DNA from: Candidatus Poribacteria bacterium
Lineage (GTDB): Bacteria; Poribacteria; WGA-4E; WGA-3G
Assembly: GCA_003635195.1 (NCBI GenBank)
Contig: PYIY01000079.1
Span: 1-64,000, forward strand
Direction: 5' to 3'
Length of the DNA: 64,000 nt
The notes under the pieces are model-generated. The model saw nothing but the letters and a program-made list of their open reading frames with translations, did no database searches and had not been told where the DNA came from. Below, piece by piece: positions 53,002 to 60,031 of the stretch (positions are counted from its first letter, which is position 1; each line of letters starts with the position of its first letter). Made by a program: the position numbers and the translations under genes.

Positions 53002-56000
53002 TTAATTTTCCGCTGGATGGTTGATTTTCAGGTCTTCAAAAGGATTGCCATCCGTATCGGTAATTCGTAGGTAGAATCCCCAACCTTCTTCCTCCTCGCA
53101 CACCTTGATGAGGATGCTGTTTTCGCCGGACTTAAGTGTTACAGGAATCGTATAACGGTCGATTATGGCACTATGGGCTTCCGTATTTGTGAACACCTCT
53201 TTGCCGTTTAGCCAGACTTTCCCTTGGTCGTCGCTATCAAATTTGAGTAGGACCTCGCGTTCATCAGGCGAGGTAACGATTGCAAACGCATAAGCAGCAC
53301 CCCAGTCAACCTTATCTCCAAGACTGATATAACCGTTCAGCGTCTTATCAGCACTTTTTTGCCAATTGAGCTGACCATTCATACCCGCGTATTTTTGGGT
53401 TGTATCAACTTGTGTCGCGTCTTCTGAAATGTAGGCAGCATGGTAACCGATACCATAAGTATTGTCAAATGGACCGAGGATCAGCCATGCATCTTCAGTA
53501 ATGAAGCCGGTTTTTTGAATATGTGCTGCTGCTTTCTCGGACATATTATTGTCACGATAGAACTCCGCCAGCACGAGGTCGGCATTTAGCTGAACACTCG
53601 GTTTGTGGGGCAGCGCGTCAACCAATTGATTTACCATTTTCACGAAGGCGTTTTTGTCTTTAAAGTTCTTTCCCGTTTGAGCGATCTCTGCGAACACCTG
53701 ACGTTCAGAACCTCCGTATATTGCGGTGTTTAGGTCGGTTTTGAACTGTTCTAACGCTTTTTCATATTCAGATAGACCTTTGAGGGCTTCCTCCCAATCC
53801 CACACAAAAATTGCGCCATCCCCTCCGGTGCTGACCAACGTTTTTCCATCGGGTGAAAATACGAGTGTTTCGACGCGTTGTGTATGTCCATCAAGCGTAT
53901 TAATTTTATCCCCTGATAGCAGATCCCATAACTTAATCCCACCACCGTACGCTCCACTCACAAGCACCGTGCCATCAGGAGAAAACACCAACGCTGTTGC
54001 GTCATGGTTTATCTCCTCAAAACGGAACTGTTTCTTGCTGCCCAACATACGGATTTTATCCATATTTCCCACGGCAATGTGGTCGTTATTTGGGGAGAAC
54101 GCCAACGCATCAATAGCGCGTCCATAGGTTGCCCTAATAGGATTTCCGCCATCGTCTCTCTCTATTGTGCTATCCGGATGCTGTTCTATCAAGTTAGCTA
54201 ACGCGTGTCCAGTTTCTACATCCCACATCCGAACATCTCCTGCCCTGGTGCCGCTGACAAGTTTTTTCCCATCGGGTGAAAATACCAGATTTGTGGCTTT
54301 AAATAGGGACCTTACAAGAAAATCATCATCCTGTGGATCTGAGAGGTTGATGTCAATATGATCATTTGCTTCTGCACGCCACAAACGAATTATACCTGGG
54401 CCACCGGAGACGATTATTTTTCCGTCAGGCGAAAAAGCCATGAGCGTCGGGTTAATCTGATTCTTCAAGGTTGCCAACTCACGTCCGGTGTTGACATCCA
54501 CCAAACGAATCATTTGATCTGGGTTTGATGCCCTCATGGTTGGACTTGAATCTGACTCAAAGAACGAGTTACTATCTGCACTGAGACTGGCGAATTTCGT
54601 CCCATCTGGTGAAAATGCTAACGCCATTAACCAATCCCGATGTCCTACCGTCTGTCGTATTATTGTTGATGTCTCCAAGTCCCAAAAGGTGATGATACCG
54701 TTAAACGCGGCAGTTGCCAATGTGGAACTATCTTTAAAGAAAACCACCGCTTTCACAGCTTTTGTGTGTCCAGTGATGTGGGTCGGTATAGGGTCTCCAG
54801 TTTCTGTGTTCCAGAACCGGATGGCGCCGTCTGCGCTTGCACTTGCAAGCATAGAACTATTTTGTGAAAATGTGAGGCTCGTAATACCGTTGATATGACC
54901 CATAAGCGTGGTCAGCAGTTCACCGGTAGTCGTATCCCACAACTGCACTGTCTTATCAGTCCCTCCACTTGCAAGCATTTTACCATCTTCAGAAAATGCT
55001 AAAACAGTTGGCCACCCGTTGTCGGTGTGTCCTCGGAGGACTGACAGTTCATCCCCGCTGTTGGTATCCCATAACCGGACGGTTGTATCCTCACTGCCAC
55101 TTGCGAGTTTCGTTCCATCAGGTGAAAATGCCAATGCGAAGATAGCTTTGTCGTTGTTTATAGGCGGCAGAGGTGCTTGAATCTTCTCAGGATCTGGTAT
55201 CTGTCCATCTGCCTGACGAAGCAAATTAGCCCTAATCTCTGCTGCGTGCCCTCTGAGTGTAGATAATCTTTTGCCAGTGGTTGTGTCCCACAACCGAATT
55301 TTTCCATCCGACTTTCCGATTGCAAATTTGTCGTGTGTGAGCGCGTAGGTTTCAGGATAAGTGTGAAGGTCTTTCGGCCAGAGCACCTGCATTTCAACAT
55401 TCTCCACATTTACCTGACGTGTCTCAATATCTAATTTATCCATTGTGTATACTTTGGTACGTCCCTCGCCGTATTTCCAGCCACTCACACTGACAAGCGT
55501 CTTGCTGTCTCTTGAGAACTGTAACGCTCTGGTAGAAGAGGGAACATTGGACAGTACCACTTTACGTCCGGTGGCTATCTGCCACAACTGGATTCCCTGT
55601 CTGCCACTGCTACTGCTATTTGCCAGAAAGTGTCCATCCAGTGAAAAGGCGACGGATTCAGACATTCCTGCGAAGAAGGATAATTCTTTCCCTGTTTTAA
55701 CATCGTAGAGCCACACACCAATATCAGTGCTGACCGCGAGTTGGGTGCCATCGGGTGAAAACTGCATATCATTAATGCCACCCTTTCCGAGACGCGCTTT
55801 CGCTGCTTTCGGCAGTTTCCATTGTGAATAATTTTCGACGATTTCTTCTGCTTCTGCCTCGGCAACCAGTGCTGATGCCTCATTAGGTTGCTGGTTAGAG
55901 ACGTTGCGCTTATCGGATGCGTCGGTGTTTCCGAGTTGTGTCCGCACATCCGGTTTCGACGCGAGGTTTAGCACAAGGGGTGCCTCAATAATATCAACTG

Positions 56001-56778
56001 TCATCTCTGACACAGCATCGAAACTATAAGGCTGCTGAAAATATGCTAAATATTGATTGCCAACACCTAACATCAGGAACACCACTACTATTGTAGAAGC
56101 AGCGATTGCCCACGGCACAAACGGTTTATTTCCTGATGGTGCAATTGGCTTGATACGCGTAATCTCCTGCATGATGTTCTCTGTGAGATGCGGCGTGATC
56201 TGAAAATTGTCTAAAGCCTCTCGAATCATCGGTTCCTCCTTCTTTAAGTGCTGCCGCGCACGACTCAGACGACTCTTAATCGTATTTGCGGATACCCCTA
56301 AAAACTCGCTGATCTCTTTACAGGTCATTTCCGCGAAATAGAAGAGCGTGATGATGGTTCTATCACTCTCTTGTAATTTCGCCAGCAGCTTTTTAACAGC
56401 ATCACGCTGTGCTTCCGCCGCTGTCCGCTCATTCTCTGCAATGACGTATCCAGAATATGTCGCCTTTTCGACCAGCGCACTGCTTGTGTCCTCCAACGGC
56501 TGCGTTTTCAAACGCTTTTTGCGCAGCCACGTACTACAATCATTCGAGGCAATCACATAGAGCCAACTTGCAAAACTCTGCGGCTTCTTCAGCTTCGCCA
56601 ATCTCTGATAGGCTTTCAAGAATACATCTTGCGTAAGTTCCTCAGCGACGTGGAAATCTCCGATTTTCCGCCAGATAAGCGCGTGAACCTGTTTCTGATA
56701 CTTTTTCACAAGTTCAGCGAAGGCGTTATCATCGTCGTTGAGGGTGCGGTGAATTAATACAACATCCGTATTTTTCAT
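53002..56778 (-). CDS. ECF sigma factor fused through a membrane helix to WD40 repeats and the C-terminal module
   Basis: This 1258-residue protein joins a transcription factor to an extracytoplasmic sensor. Sigma region 2 is at about 14-88 (QKQVHALIWRKIGDFHVAEE, DVFLKAYQRLAKLKKPQSFA) and region 4 at about 128-178 (LQESDRTIITLFYFAEMTCK, then EISEFLGVSANTIKSRLSRA). A single membrane helix lies at 220-240 (VPWAIAASTIVVVFLMLGVG). A linker leads to IVENYSQWKLPKAAKARLGKG and WD40 repeats (about 340-1000; LASGSEDTTVRLWDT, LASGGTDKTVQLWDT). The last 168 residues are the shared module (LILGPFDNTYGIGYHAAYISED to FYLRITDTDGNPFEDL). Sigma should face the cytoplasm and the propeller the periplasm. Release by proteolysis or action while tethered are both possible. 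An ECF-type promoter before the gene suggests autoregulation. Long C-terminal extensions on ECF factors are known in Planctomycetes and relatives. Confidence 0.93.
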   Translation of the reverse strand: MKNTDVVLIHRTLNDDDNAFAELVKKYQKQVHALIWRKIGDFHVAEELTQDVFLKAYQRLAKLKKPQSFASWLYVIASNDCSTWLRKKRLKTQPLEDTSSALVEKATYSGYVIAENERTAAEAQRDAVKKLLAKLQESDRTIITLFYFAEMTCKEISEFLGVSANTIKSRLSRARQHLKKEEPMIREALDNFQITPHLTENIMQEITRIKPIAPSGNKPFVPWAIAASTIVVVFLMLGVGNQYLAYFQQPYSFDAVSEMTVDIIEAPLVLNLASKPDVRTQLGNTDASDKRNVSNQQPNEASALVAEAEAEEIVENYSQWKLPKAAKARLGKGGINDMQFSPDGTQLAVSTDIGVWLYDVKTGKELSFFAGMSESVAFSLDGHFLANSSSSGRQGIQLWQIATGRKVVLSNVPSSTRALQFSRDSKTLVSVSGWKYGEGRTKVYTMDKLDIETRQVNVENVEMQVLWPKDLHTYPETYALTHDKFAIGKSDGKIRLWDTTTGKRLSTLRGHAAEIRANLLRQADGQIPDPEKIQAPLPPINNDKAIFALAFSPDGTKLASGSEDTTVRLWDTNSGDELSVLRGHTDNGWPTVLAFSEDGKMLASGGTDKTVQLWDTTTGELLTTLMGHINGITSLTFSQNSSMLASASADGAIRFWNTETGDPIPTHITGHTKAVKAVVFFKDSSTLATAAFNGIITFWDLETSTIIRQTVGHRDWLMALAFSPDGTKFASLSADSNSFFESDSSPTMRASNPDQMIRLVDVNTGRELATLKNQINPTLMAFSPDGKIIVSGGPGIIRLWRAEANDHIDINLSDPQDDDFLVRSLFKATNLVFSPDGKKLVSGTRAGDVRMWDVETGHALANLIEQHPDSTIERDDGGNPIRATYGRAIDALAFSPNNDHIAVGNMDKIRMLGSKKQFRFEEINHDATALVFSPDGTVLVSGAYGGGIKLWDLLSGDKINTLDGHTQRVETLVFSPDGKTLVSTGGDGAIFVWDWEEALKGLSEYEKALEQFKTDLNTAIYGGSERQVFAEIAQTGKNFKDKNAFVKMVNQLVDALPHKPSVQLNADLVLAEFYRDNNMSEKAAAHIQKTGFITEDAWLILGPFDNTYGIGYHAAYISEDATQVDTTQKYAGMNGQLNWQKSADKTLNGYISLGDKVDWGAAYAFAIVTSPDEREVLLKFDSDDQGKVWLNGKEVFTNTEAHSAIIDRYTIPVTLKSGENSILIKVCEEEEGWGFYLRITDTDGNPFEDLKINHPAEN

Positions 56779-56803
56779 AGCTCACCTCCGATAGTGCTAT
56801 AGT

Positions 56804-56831
56804 GACGCTACTTAGGAGTGAAACGGTTGCA
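56804..56831 (-). promoter_or_regulatory. ECF-type promoter of the sigma-WD40 fusion gene (probable autoregulation)
   Basis: On the minus strand TGCAAC (56826-56831), 18 nt, CGTC (56804-56807), then ACTATAGC, with the -10 box ending 25 nt before the ATG at 56778. TGNAAC/CGTC pairs are the known form of several ECF promoters, such as Bacillus SigM/SigV types. A promoter of this class before a sigma gene usually means self-activation. Confidence 0.65.
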
Positions 56832-56884
56832 TAATTCTGCAAAAATAAGAGTTTATTAGGGTAAGGAGGGTTGAGATTCGACCA

Positions 56885-57289
56885 TCAAATTTTCACACCA
56901 CGCCATTCGTCTGTAGCGCAGGTAATATCGACAACGTTGCCATCCGGGTCTGATACCTTGAAAGAGCGTTCGGGCGGTTTATCAGCACTAATATCGTCGC
57001 CTTTTTTCACATTGTCCATTAGCAATTCAAATCCGCCGTCGCGAAGCGTGTTATAAATGCTTGCCAAATCTTCAACGATGATACCGAAGTGGATAAACTC
57101 TGTTCCCTCCTCAAACGGAGCGCGTTCGTCGCCATTGTACTGGAGAATTGTCATGTTCAGTGTGCCGTCAGAGAGGTCGAGTCCACCGCGTCCCCGATAA
57201 CCTACGAACTCAAAACCGATGGTTTCATAAAATCGGCGTGAGGCTTCCATATCCTTCGTCCGCAGTGCGATATGTCTCAAAAATGCCAT
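56885..57289 (-). CDS. VOC-superfamily (glyoxalase/dioxygenase-fold) protein
   Basis: A 134-residue protein of the vicinal-oxygen-chelate fold with two beta-alpha-beta-beta-beta units. The first covers about 1-55 (FLRHIALRTKDMEASRRFYE, then TIGFEFVGYRG), with His7 as the probable first metal ligand. The second covers about 65-125 (EFIHFGIIVEDLASIYNTLR, then SFKVSDPDGNVVDITCA), with His67 as another candidate ligand. Length fits lactoylglutathione-lyase-like single-domain members, which act as dimers. Context gives no substrate: the gene stands alone between the sigma fusion and hisC. It has a clear sigma70 promoter about 64 nt upstream. It could be a glyoxalase-like lyase, an epimerase or a resistance protein; the fold is secure, the reaction is not. 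Confidence 0.85.
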   Translation of the reverse strand: MAFLRHIALRTKDMEASRRFYETIGFEFVGYRGRGGLDLSDGTLNMTILQYNGDERAPFEEGTEFIHFGIIVEDLASIYNTLRDGGFELLMDNVKKGDDISADKPPERSFKVSDPDGNVVDITCATDEWRGVKI

Positions 57290-57352
57290 TGTTGCTACTC
57301 CTTTTTCATAAAAAGAACTGAATCAGTCAGAAATTTGTTGGAACCGCACTCT

Positions 57353-57381
57353 ATTTTACACAAGCCCTATTTGAATGTCAA
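57353..57381 (-). promoter_or_regulatory. Sigma70 promoter of the VOC gene
   Basis: On the minus strand TTGACA (57376-57381), 17 nt, TAAAAT (57353-57358), 64 nt before the ATG at 57289. The context TTGACATTCA around the -35 box is the same as at 15592-15601. Confidence 0.7.
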
Positions 57382-57396
57382 CACATCTCTTGTAGA

Positions 57397-57412
57397 GGGA
57401 TTTCTGAATCCC
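57397..57412. repeat. Small palindrome in the VOC-hisC divergent region
   Basis: GGGATT (57397-57402) pairs with AATCCC (57407-57412) around TCTG. The preceding CTTGTAG resembles sequence at 15613-15619, so this may be a degenerate member of a scattered repeat family. Confidence 0.4.
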
Positions 57413-57461
57413 GACGCGTATTAGTTGGTATGCTTCGCAGTTAGAACAGTTATCGGAAAAT

Positions 57462-57551
57462 TTTAAAGTCCGTAAAGTGTGCTAAAGTGTTTTGATTGGG
57501 TGTTTCCCCTAATAAAGTGGTCAGCAACTTTAGTACACTTCGGAACTTTAG
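57462..57551. repeat. Long imperfect inverted repeat between the VOC gene and hisC
   Basis: The left arm (57462-57489, containing AAGTGTGCTAAAGT) matches the complement of the right arm (57525-57551, AAGTGTACTAAAGT) over about 27 bp with one mismatch in the core and two single-base gaps. The loop is about 35 nt. It lies in the 422-bp divergent gap (57290-57711), which otherwise holds two promoters and a small palindrome. The size suggests a small MITE-like element or a structured leader. Confidence 0.5.
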
Positions 57552-57608
57552 ATACACTTGCAAACTTCCTGACTGCTGATGGCTGACCGCTAATATCCAG
57601 AAATTTCC

Positions 57609-57637
57609 TTTTCAAAAAAGAAGATATGTGCTATAAT
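57609..57637 (+). promoter_or_regulatory. Probable promoter of the hisC-ispG-glycosyltransferase run
   Basis: TTTTCA (57609-57614) and TATAAT (57632-57637) are 17 nt apart. The -10 is perfect and the -35 weak. It lies 74 nt before the hisC ATG; the leader contains a GCGTCC/GGACGC palindrome. Confidence 0.55.
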
Positions 57638-57711
57638 AAAATTGTGTTCAGGTGCGTCCGTGGACGCGCTTGCATGAAGCAGTACAGAAAAATTGAGACC
57701 GAAAAAACATT

Positions 57712-58815
57712 ATGCTAAAACCGAAACCCGGCATTGACACAATTCAACCGTATCAGGGTGGTAAACCGATCGAAGAGGTCCAGCGCGAGTTGGGTATCAC
57801 TGATATTATCAAACTCGCATCCAATGAGAACCCATTGGGTCCATCGCCGTTAGCGACGCAAGCGATCGCCGAGAGTGTCTCACAGGTACATCTCTATCCT
57901 GACGGCAATGCCTATTACCTCAAAATGGATCTTGCGCAACATCTGGAGGTATCTCCTGAACACCTGATTTTAGGGAACGGCTCAAACGACGTGCTGCAGT
58001 TAGTCGCTGAGGCTTATGTCGCTCCGGGCGATGAAGTCATCTACGCGGCGGGAGCATTCGTCGTCTATAGTCTTGTAACGAAGTTGTGCAATGCGACAGC
58101 GGTTATCGTGCCGATGGTAGATGATACACATGACCTCTCTGCCATGGCAGTGGCGATCACCGATAAAACGAAAGTTATCTTCATCGCGAATCCGAATAAT
58201 CCAACTGGGACAATGGTTACGGCGGACGAGACCGCGGCATTTATGGAACAGGTGCCGGATGACGTGCTTGTCGTTTTTGACGAAGCCTATTATGAATATG
58301 TCGCACGTTCGGACTACCCGAAGACACTGCCTTATGTGCTGGAGGGGCGGAATTTCATCATCACCCGAACGTTTTCAAAAATTTATGGACTCGCCGGGCT
58401 GCGCATCGGATATGGCATCGCGCCCCCTCCGTTGGTTGAGACGCTGAATCGGGTGCGACAGCCGTTCAATTGCAGTTTAGTAGGGCAAGCGGCGGCACGC
58501 GCTGCACTGAAGGATACGGCGCATGTTAAGGAAAGCCAGAAAAGCAACGCAGCCGGAAAAACATTCCTCTATAAAACGTTTGATGGCATGGGACTCCGTT
58601 ATATCGAAACGGAAGGCAATTTCATCATGTTGCACGTGGAACAATCGGGCGCAGAGATCACGGATGCCCTTCTGAAACAGGGCATCATCGTGCGTCCGAT
58701 GGCGGGGTACGGCTACCCAAACTCCGTTCGCGTAACAGTCGGCACACAGCAAGAAAATGAAAGATTTATCACGGTATTAAAAGTTGTCAGTTACCAGTTA
58801 CCAGTTATCAGTTAA
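57712..58815 (+). CDS. hisC: Histidinol-phosphate aminotransferase
   Basis: A 367-residue fold-type I PLP aminotransferase that converts imidazole-acetol phosphate and glutamate to histidinol phosphate and 2-oxoglutarate in histidine synthesis. Family marks are the LASNENPLGPSP box (35-46), PNNPTGT (161-167), Asp190 in VVFDEAYYEY as pyridine-nitrogen contact, and the PLP lysine Lys223 in TRTFSKIYGLAGLRIGYG. Some HisC-like enzymes use aromatic amino acids or threonine phosphate, so substrate is probable rather than certain. No other his gene is nearby. The last residues (VVSYQLPVIS) are encoded by an ACTGG-type repeat, so the original C-terminus has been replaced or extended. It heads a plus-strand run. 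Confidence 0.9.
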   Translation: MLKPKPGIDTIQPYQGGKPIEEVQRELGITDIIKLASNENPLGPSPLATQAIAESVSQVHLYPDGNAYYLKMDLAQHLEVSPEHLILGNGSNDVLQLVAEAYVAPGDEVIYAAGAFVVYSLVTKLCNATAVIVPMVDDTHDLSAMAVAITDKTKVIFIANPNNPTGTMVTADETAAFMEQVPDDVLVVFDEAYYEYVARSDYPKTLPYVLEGRNFIITRTFSKIYGLAGLRIGYGIAPPPLVETLNRVRQPFNCSLVGQAAARAALKDTAHVKESQKSNAAGKTFLYKTFDGMGLRYIETEGNFIMLHVEQSGAEITDALLKQGIIVRPMAGYGYPNSVRVTVGTQQENERFITVLKVVSYQLPVIS

Positions 58816-58885
58816 GAGACCCCTTGTGGCGGATTCAACCTTTGTTACTGCCACAAGAGCGTAAGTGACGACTGATAACTAATAA
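58788..58885. repeat. ACTGG-type inverted repeat, copy 3, overlapping the hisC 3' end
   Basis: The left arm is CAGTTACCAGTTACCAG and following units (58788-58813), which encode the last HisC residues. The right arm is GACTGATAACTAATAACC near 58869-58886. Inside is a perfect hairpin, CTTGTGGC (58823-58830) with GCCACAAG (58850-58857). It spans nearly all of the hisC-ispG gap. Confidence 0.7.
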
Positions 58886-58898
58886 CCAATAAAAAAAT

Positions 58899-60023
58899 AT
58901 GAAAGAATTCGTACAACTCAGCAACAAACGCCCTACACGGCAAATCATGGTAGGCGACATTCCAATCGGTGGCGGCAGTCCGATCTCTATCCAGACGATG
59001 ACAACAACGCTGACGCACGATATTGATGCCACGTTGGCACAGATAGAACGGTGTGCAGAGGCGGGAGCACAAATTGTTCGCGTTGCTGTCCCGGAGGAGC
59101 CAGACGCGAAGGCACTAGCTCCGCTCGTCAAACGCGCACCTGTTCCGATAGTATCGGATATCCACTTCAACTATCGGTACGCCCTCGCTGCGGTAGATGC
59201 GGGCGTGGCAAAGGTTCGTATCAATCCCGGTAATATCGGTAATGAGAAACGGATTGCAGAGGTACTATCTGCAGCGAAAGCAGCGAATATCCCAATCCGT
59301 ATCGGTGTTAATGAAGGTTCGCTTGAAAAAGACCTCTTAGAGAAATACCCTTCACCGACAGCGGAGGCGTTGGTAGAGAGCGCGATGCGGCACGTCAATA
59401 TCTGCGAAGAACACGATTTCAGGGACATCGCTATCTCCGTTAAATCGAGCGATCCGCTTCGGATGATTGCGGCAAATCGGCAGCTTTCAGCCAAAGTTCC
59501 GTATCCCTTACATCTCGGTGTGACGGAAGCGGGAACACCGCGACGGGCGCACGTCAAATCGACACTCGGTATCGGGACACTTCTGCTGGAAGGGATCGGT
59601 GATACCATACGCATCTCAATTACCGGCGACCCAGTTGAGGAGGTCCTGACGGCGAAAGAACTCCTACGCGCCCTCGGTATGGCAGAGAATATGCTGAATG
59701 TCGTTTCTTGTCCATTCTGTGGGCGTGGCGATCCAAATGCAGGTTATGAGGACATCGTTACTGGTGTCGAAGAACTTCTGGAGAAACACGACATCAACAT
59801 GGAAGTCGCAGTGATGGGCTGTGAAGTCAATGGGCCCGGTGAAACGCGCAACGCTGAAGTCGGCATCCATTTGGGTGGTAAGGAACTCGCAGTCCTCAAA
59901 GTCCGGGGAGAACGCGTACGCACCTTCCGCGGGCGCGACGAGGTCAACCCAGAGTTTTTGGCAAACGCACTATTAGAGGCAGCACAGCAATTACAAGCAT
60001 CTGAGGTCGATAGTGCCTCGTAA
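58899..60023 (+). CDS. ispG: 4-hydroxy-3-methylbut-2-en-1-yl diphosphate synthase (GcpE)
   Basis: This 374-residue iron-sulfur enzyme performs the penultimate step of the MEP isoprenoid pathway, reducing methylerythritol cyclodiphosphate to HMBPP. The [4Fe-4S] ligands are Cys271 and Cys274 (SCPFCGRGDPN) and Cys308 (VMGCEVNGPGE), with Glu315 of NGPGE as the fourth ligand seen in bacterial IspG. The TIM-barrel part carries IRIGVNEGSLEKDLL and HLGVTEAGTPR. The length is that of the compact bacterial form, without the plant/Chlamydia insert. The start follows an A-rich leader from the repeat without a clear ribosome-binding site. It lies between hisC and a membrane gene that begins 8 bp after its stop. 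With the uppP fragment near the right edge it hints at isoprenoid and polyprenyl-carrier metabolism in this region. Confidence 0.95.
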   Translation: MKEFVQLSNKRPTRQIMVGDIPIGGGSPISIQTMTTTLTHDIDATLAQIERCAEAGAQIVRVAVPEEPDAKALAPLVKRAPVPIVSDIHFNYRYALAAVDAGVAKVRINPGNIGNEKRIAEVLSAAKAANIPIRIGVNEGSLEKDLLEKYPSPTAEALVESAMRHVNICEEHDFRDIAISVKSSDPLRMIAANRQLSAKVPYPLHLGVTEAGTPRRAHVKSTLGIGTLLLEGIGDTIRISITGDPVEEVLTAKELLRALGMAENMLNVVSCPFCGRGDPNAGYEDIVTGVEELLEKHDINMEVAVMGCEVNGPGETRNAEVGIHLGGKELAVLKVRGERVRTFRGRDEVNPEFLANALLEAAQQLQASEVDSAS

Positions 60024-60031
60024 GGTTAAAA

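Noticed and set aside
58862..58869. GTGACGAC as a further ECF-type -10 box
   Set aside because: It lies in repeat copy 3, has no TGCAAC-type box at 18 nt, and the relevant downstream gene is on the other strand.
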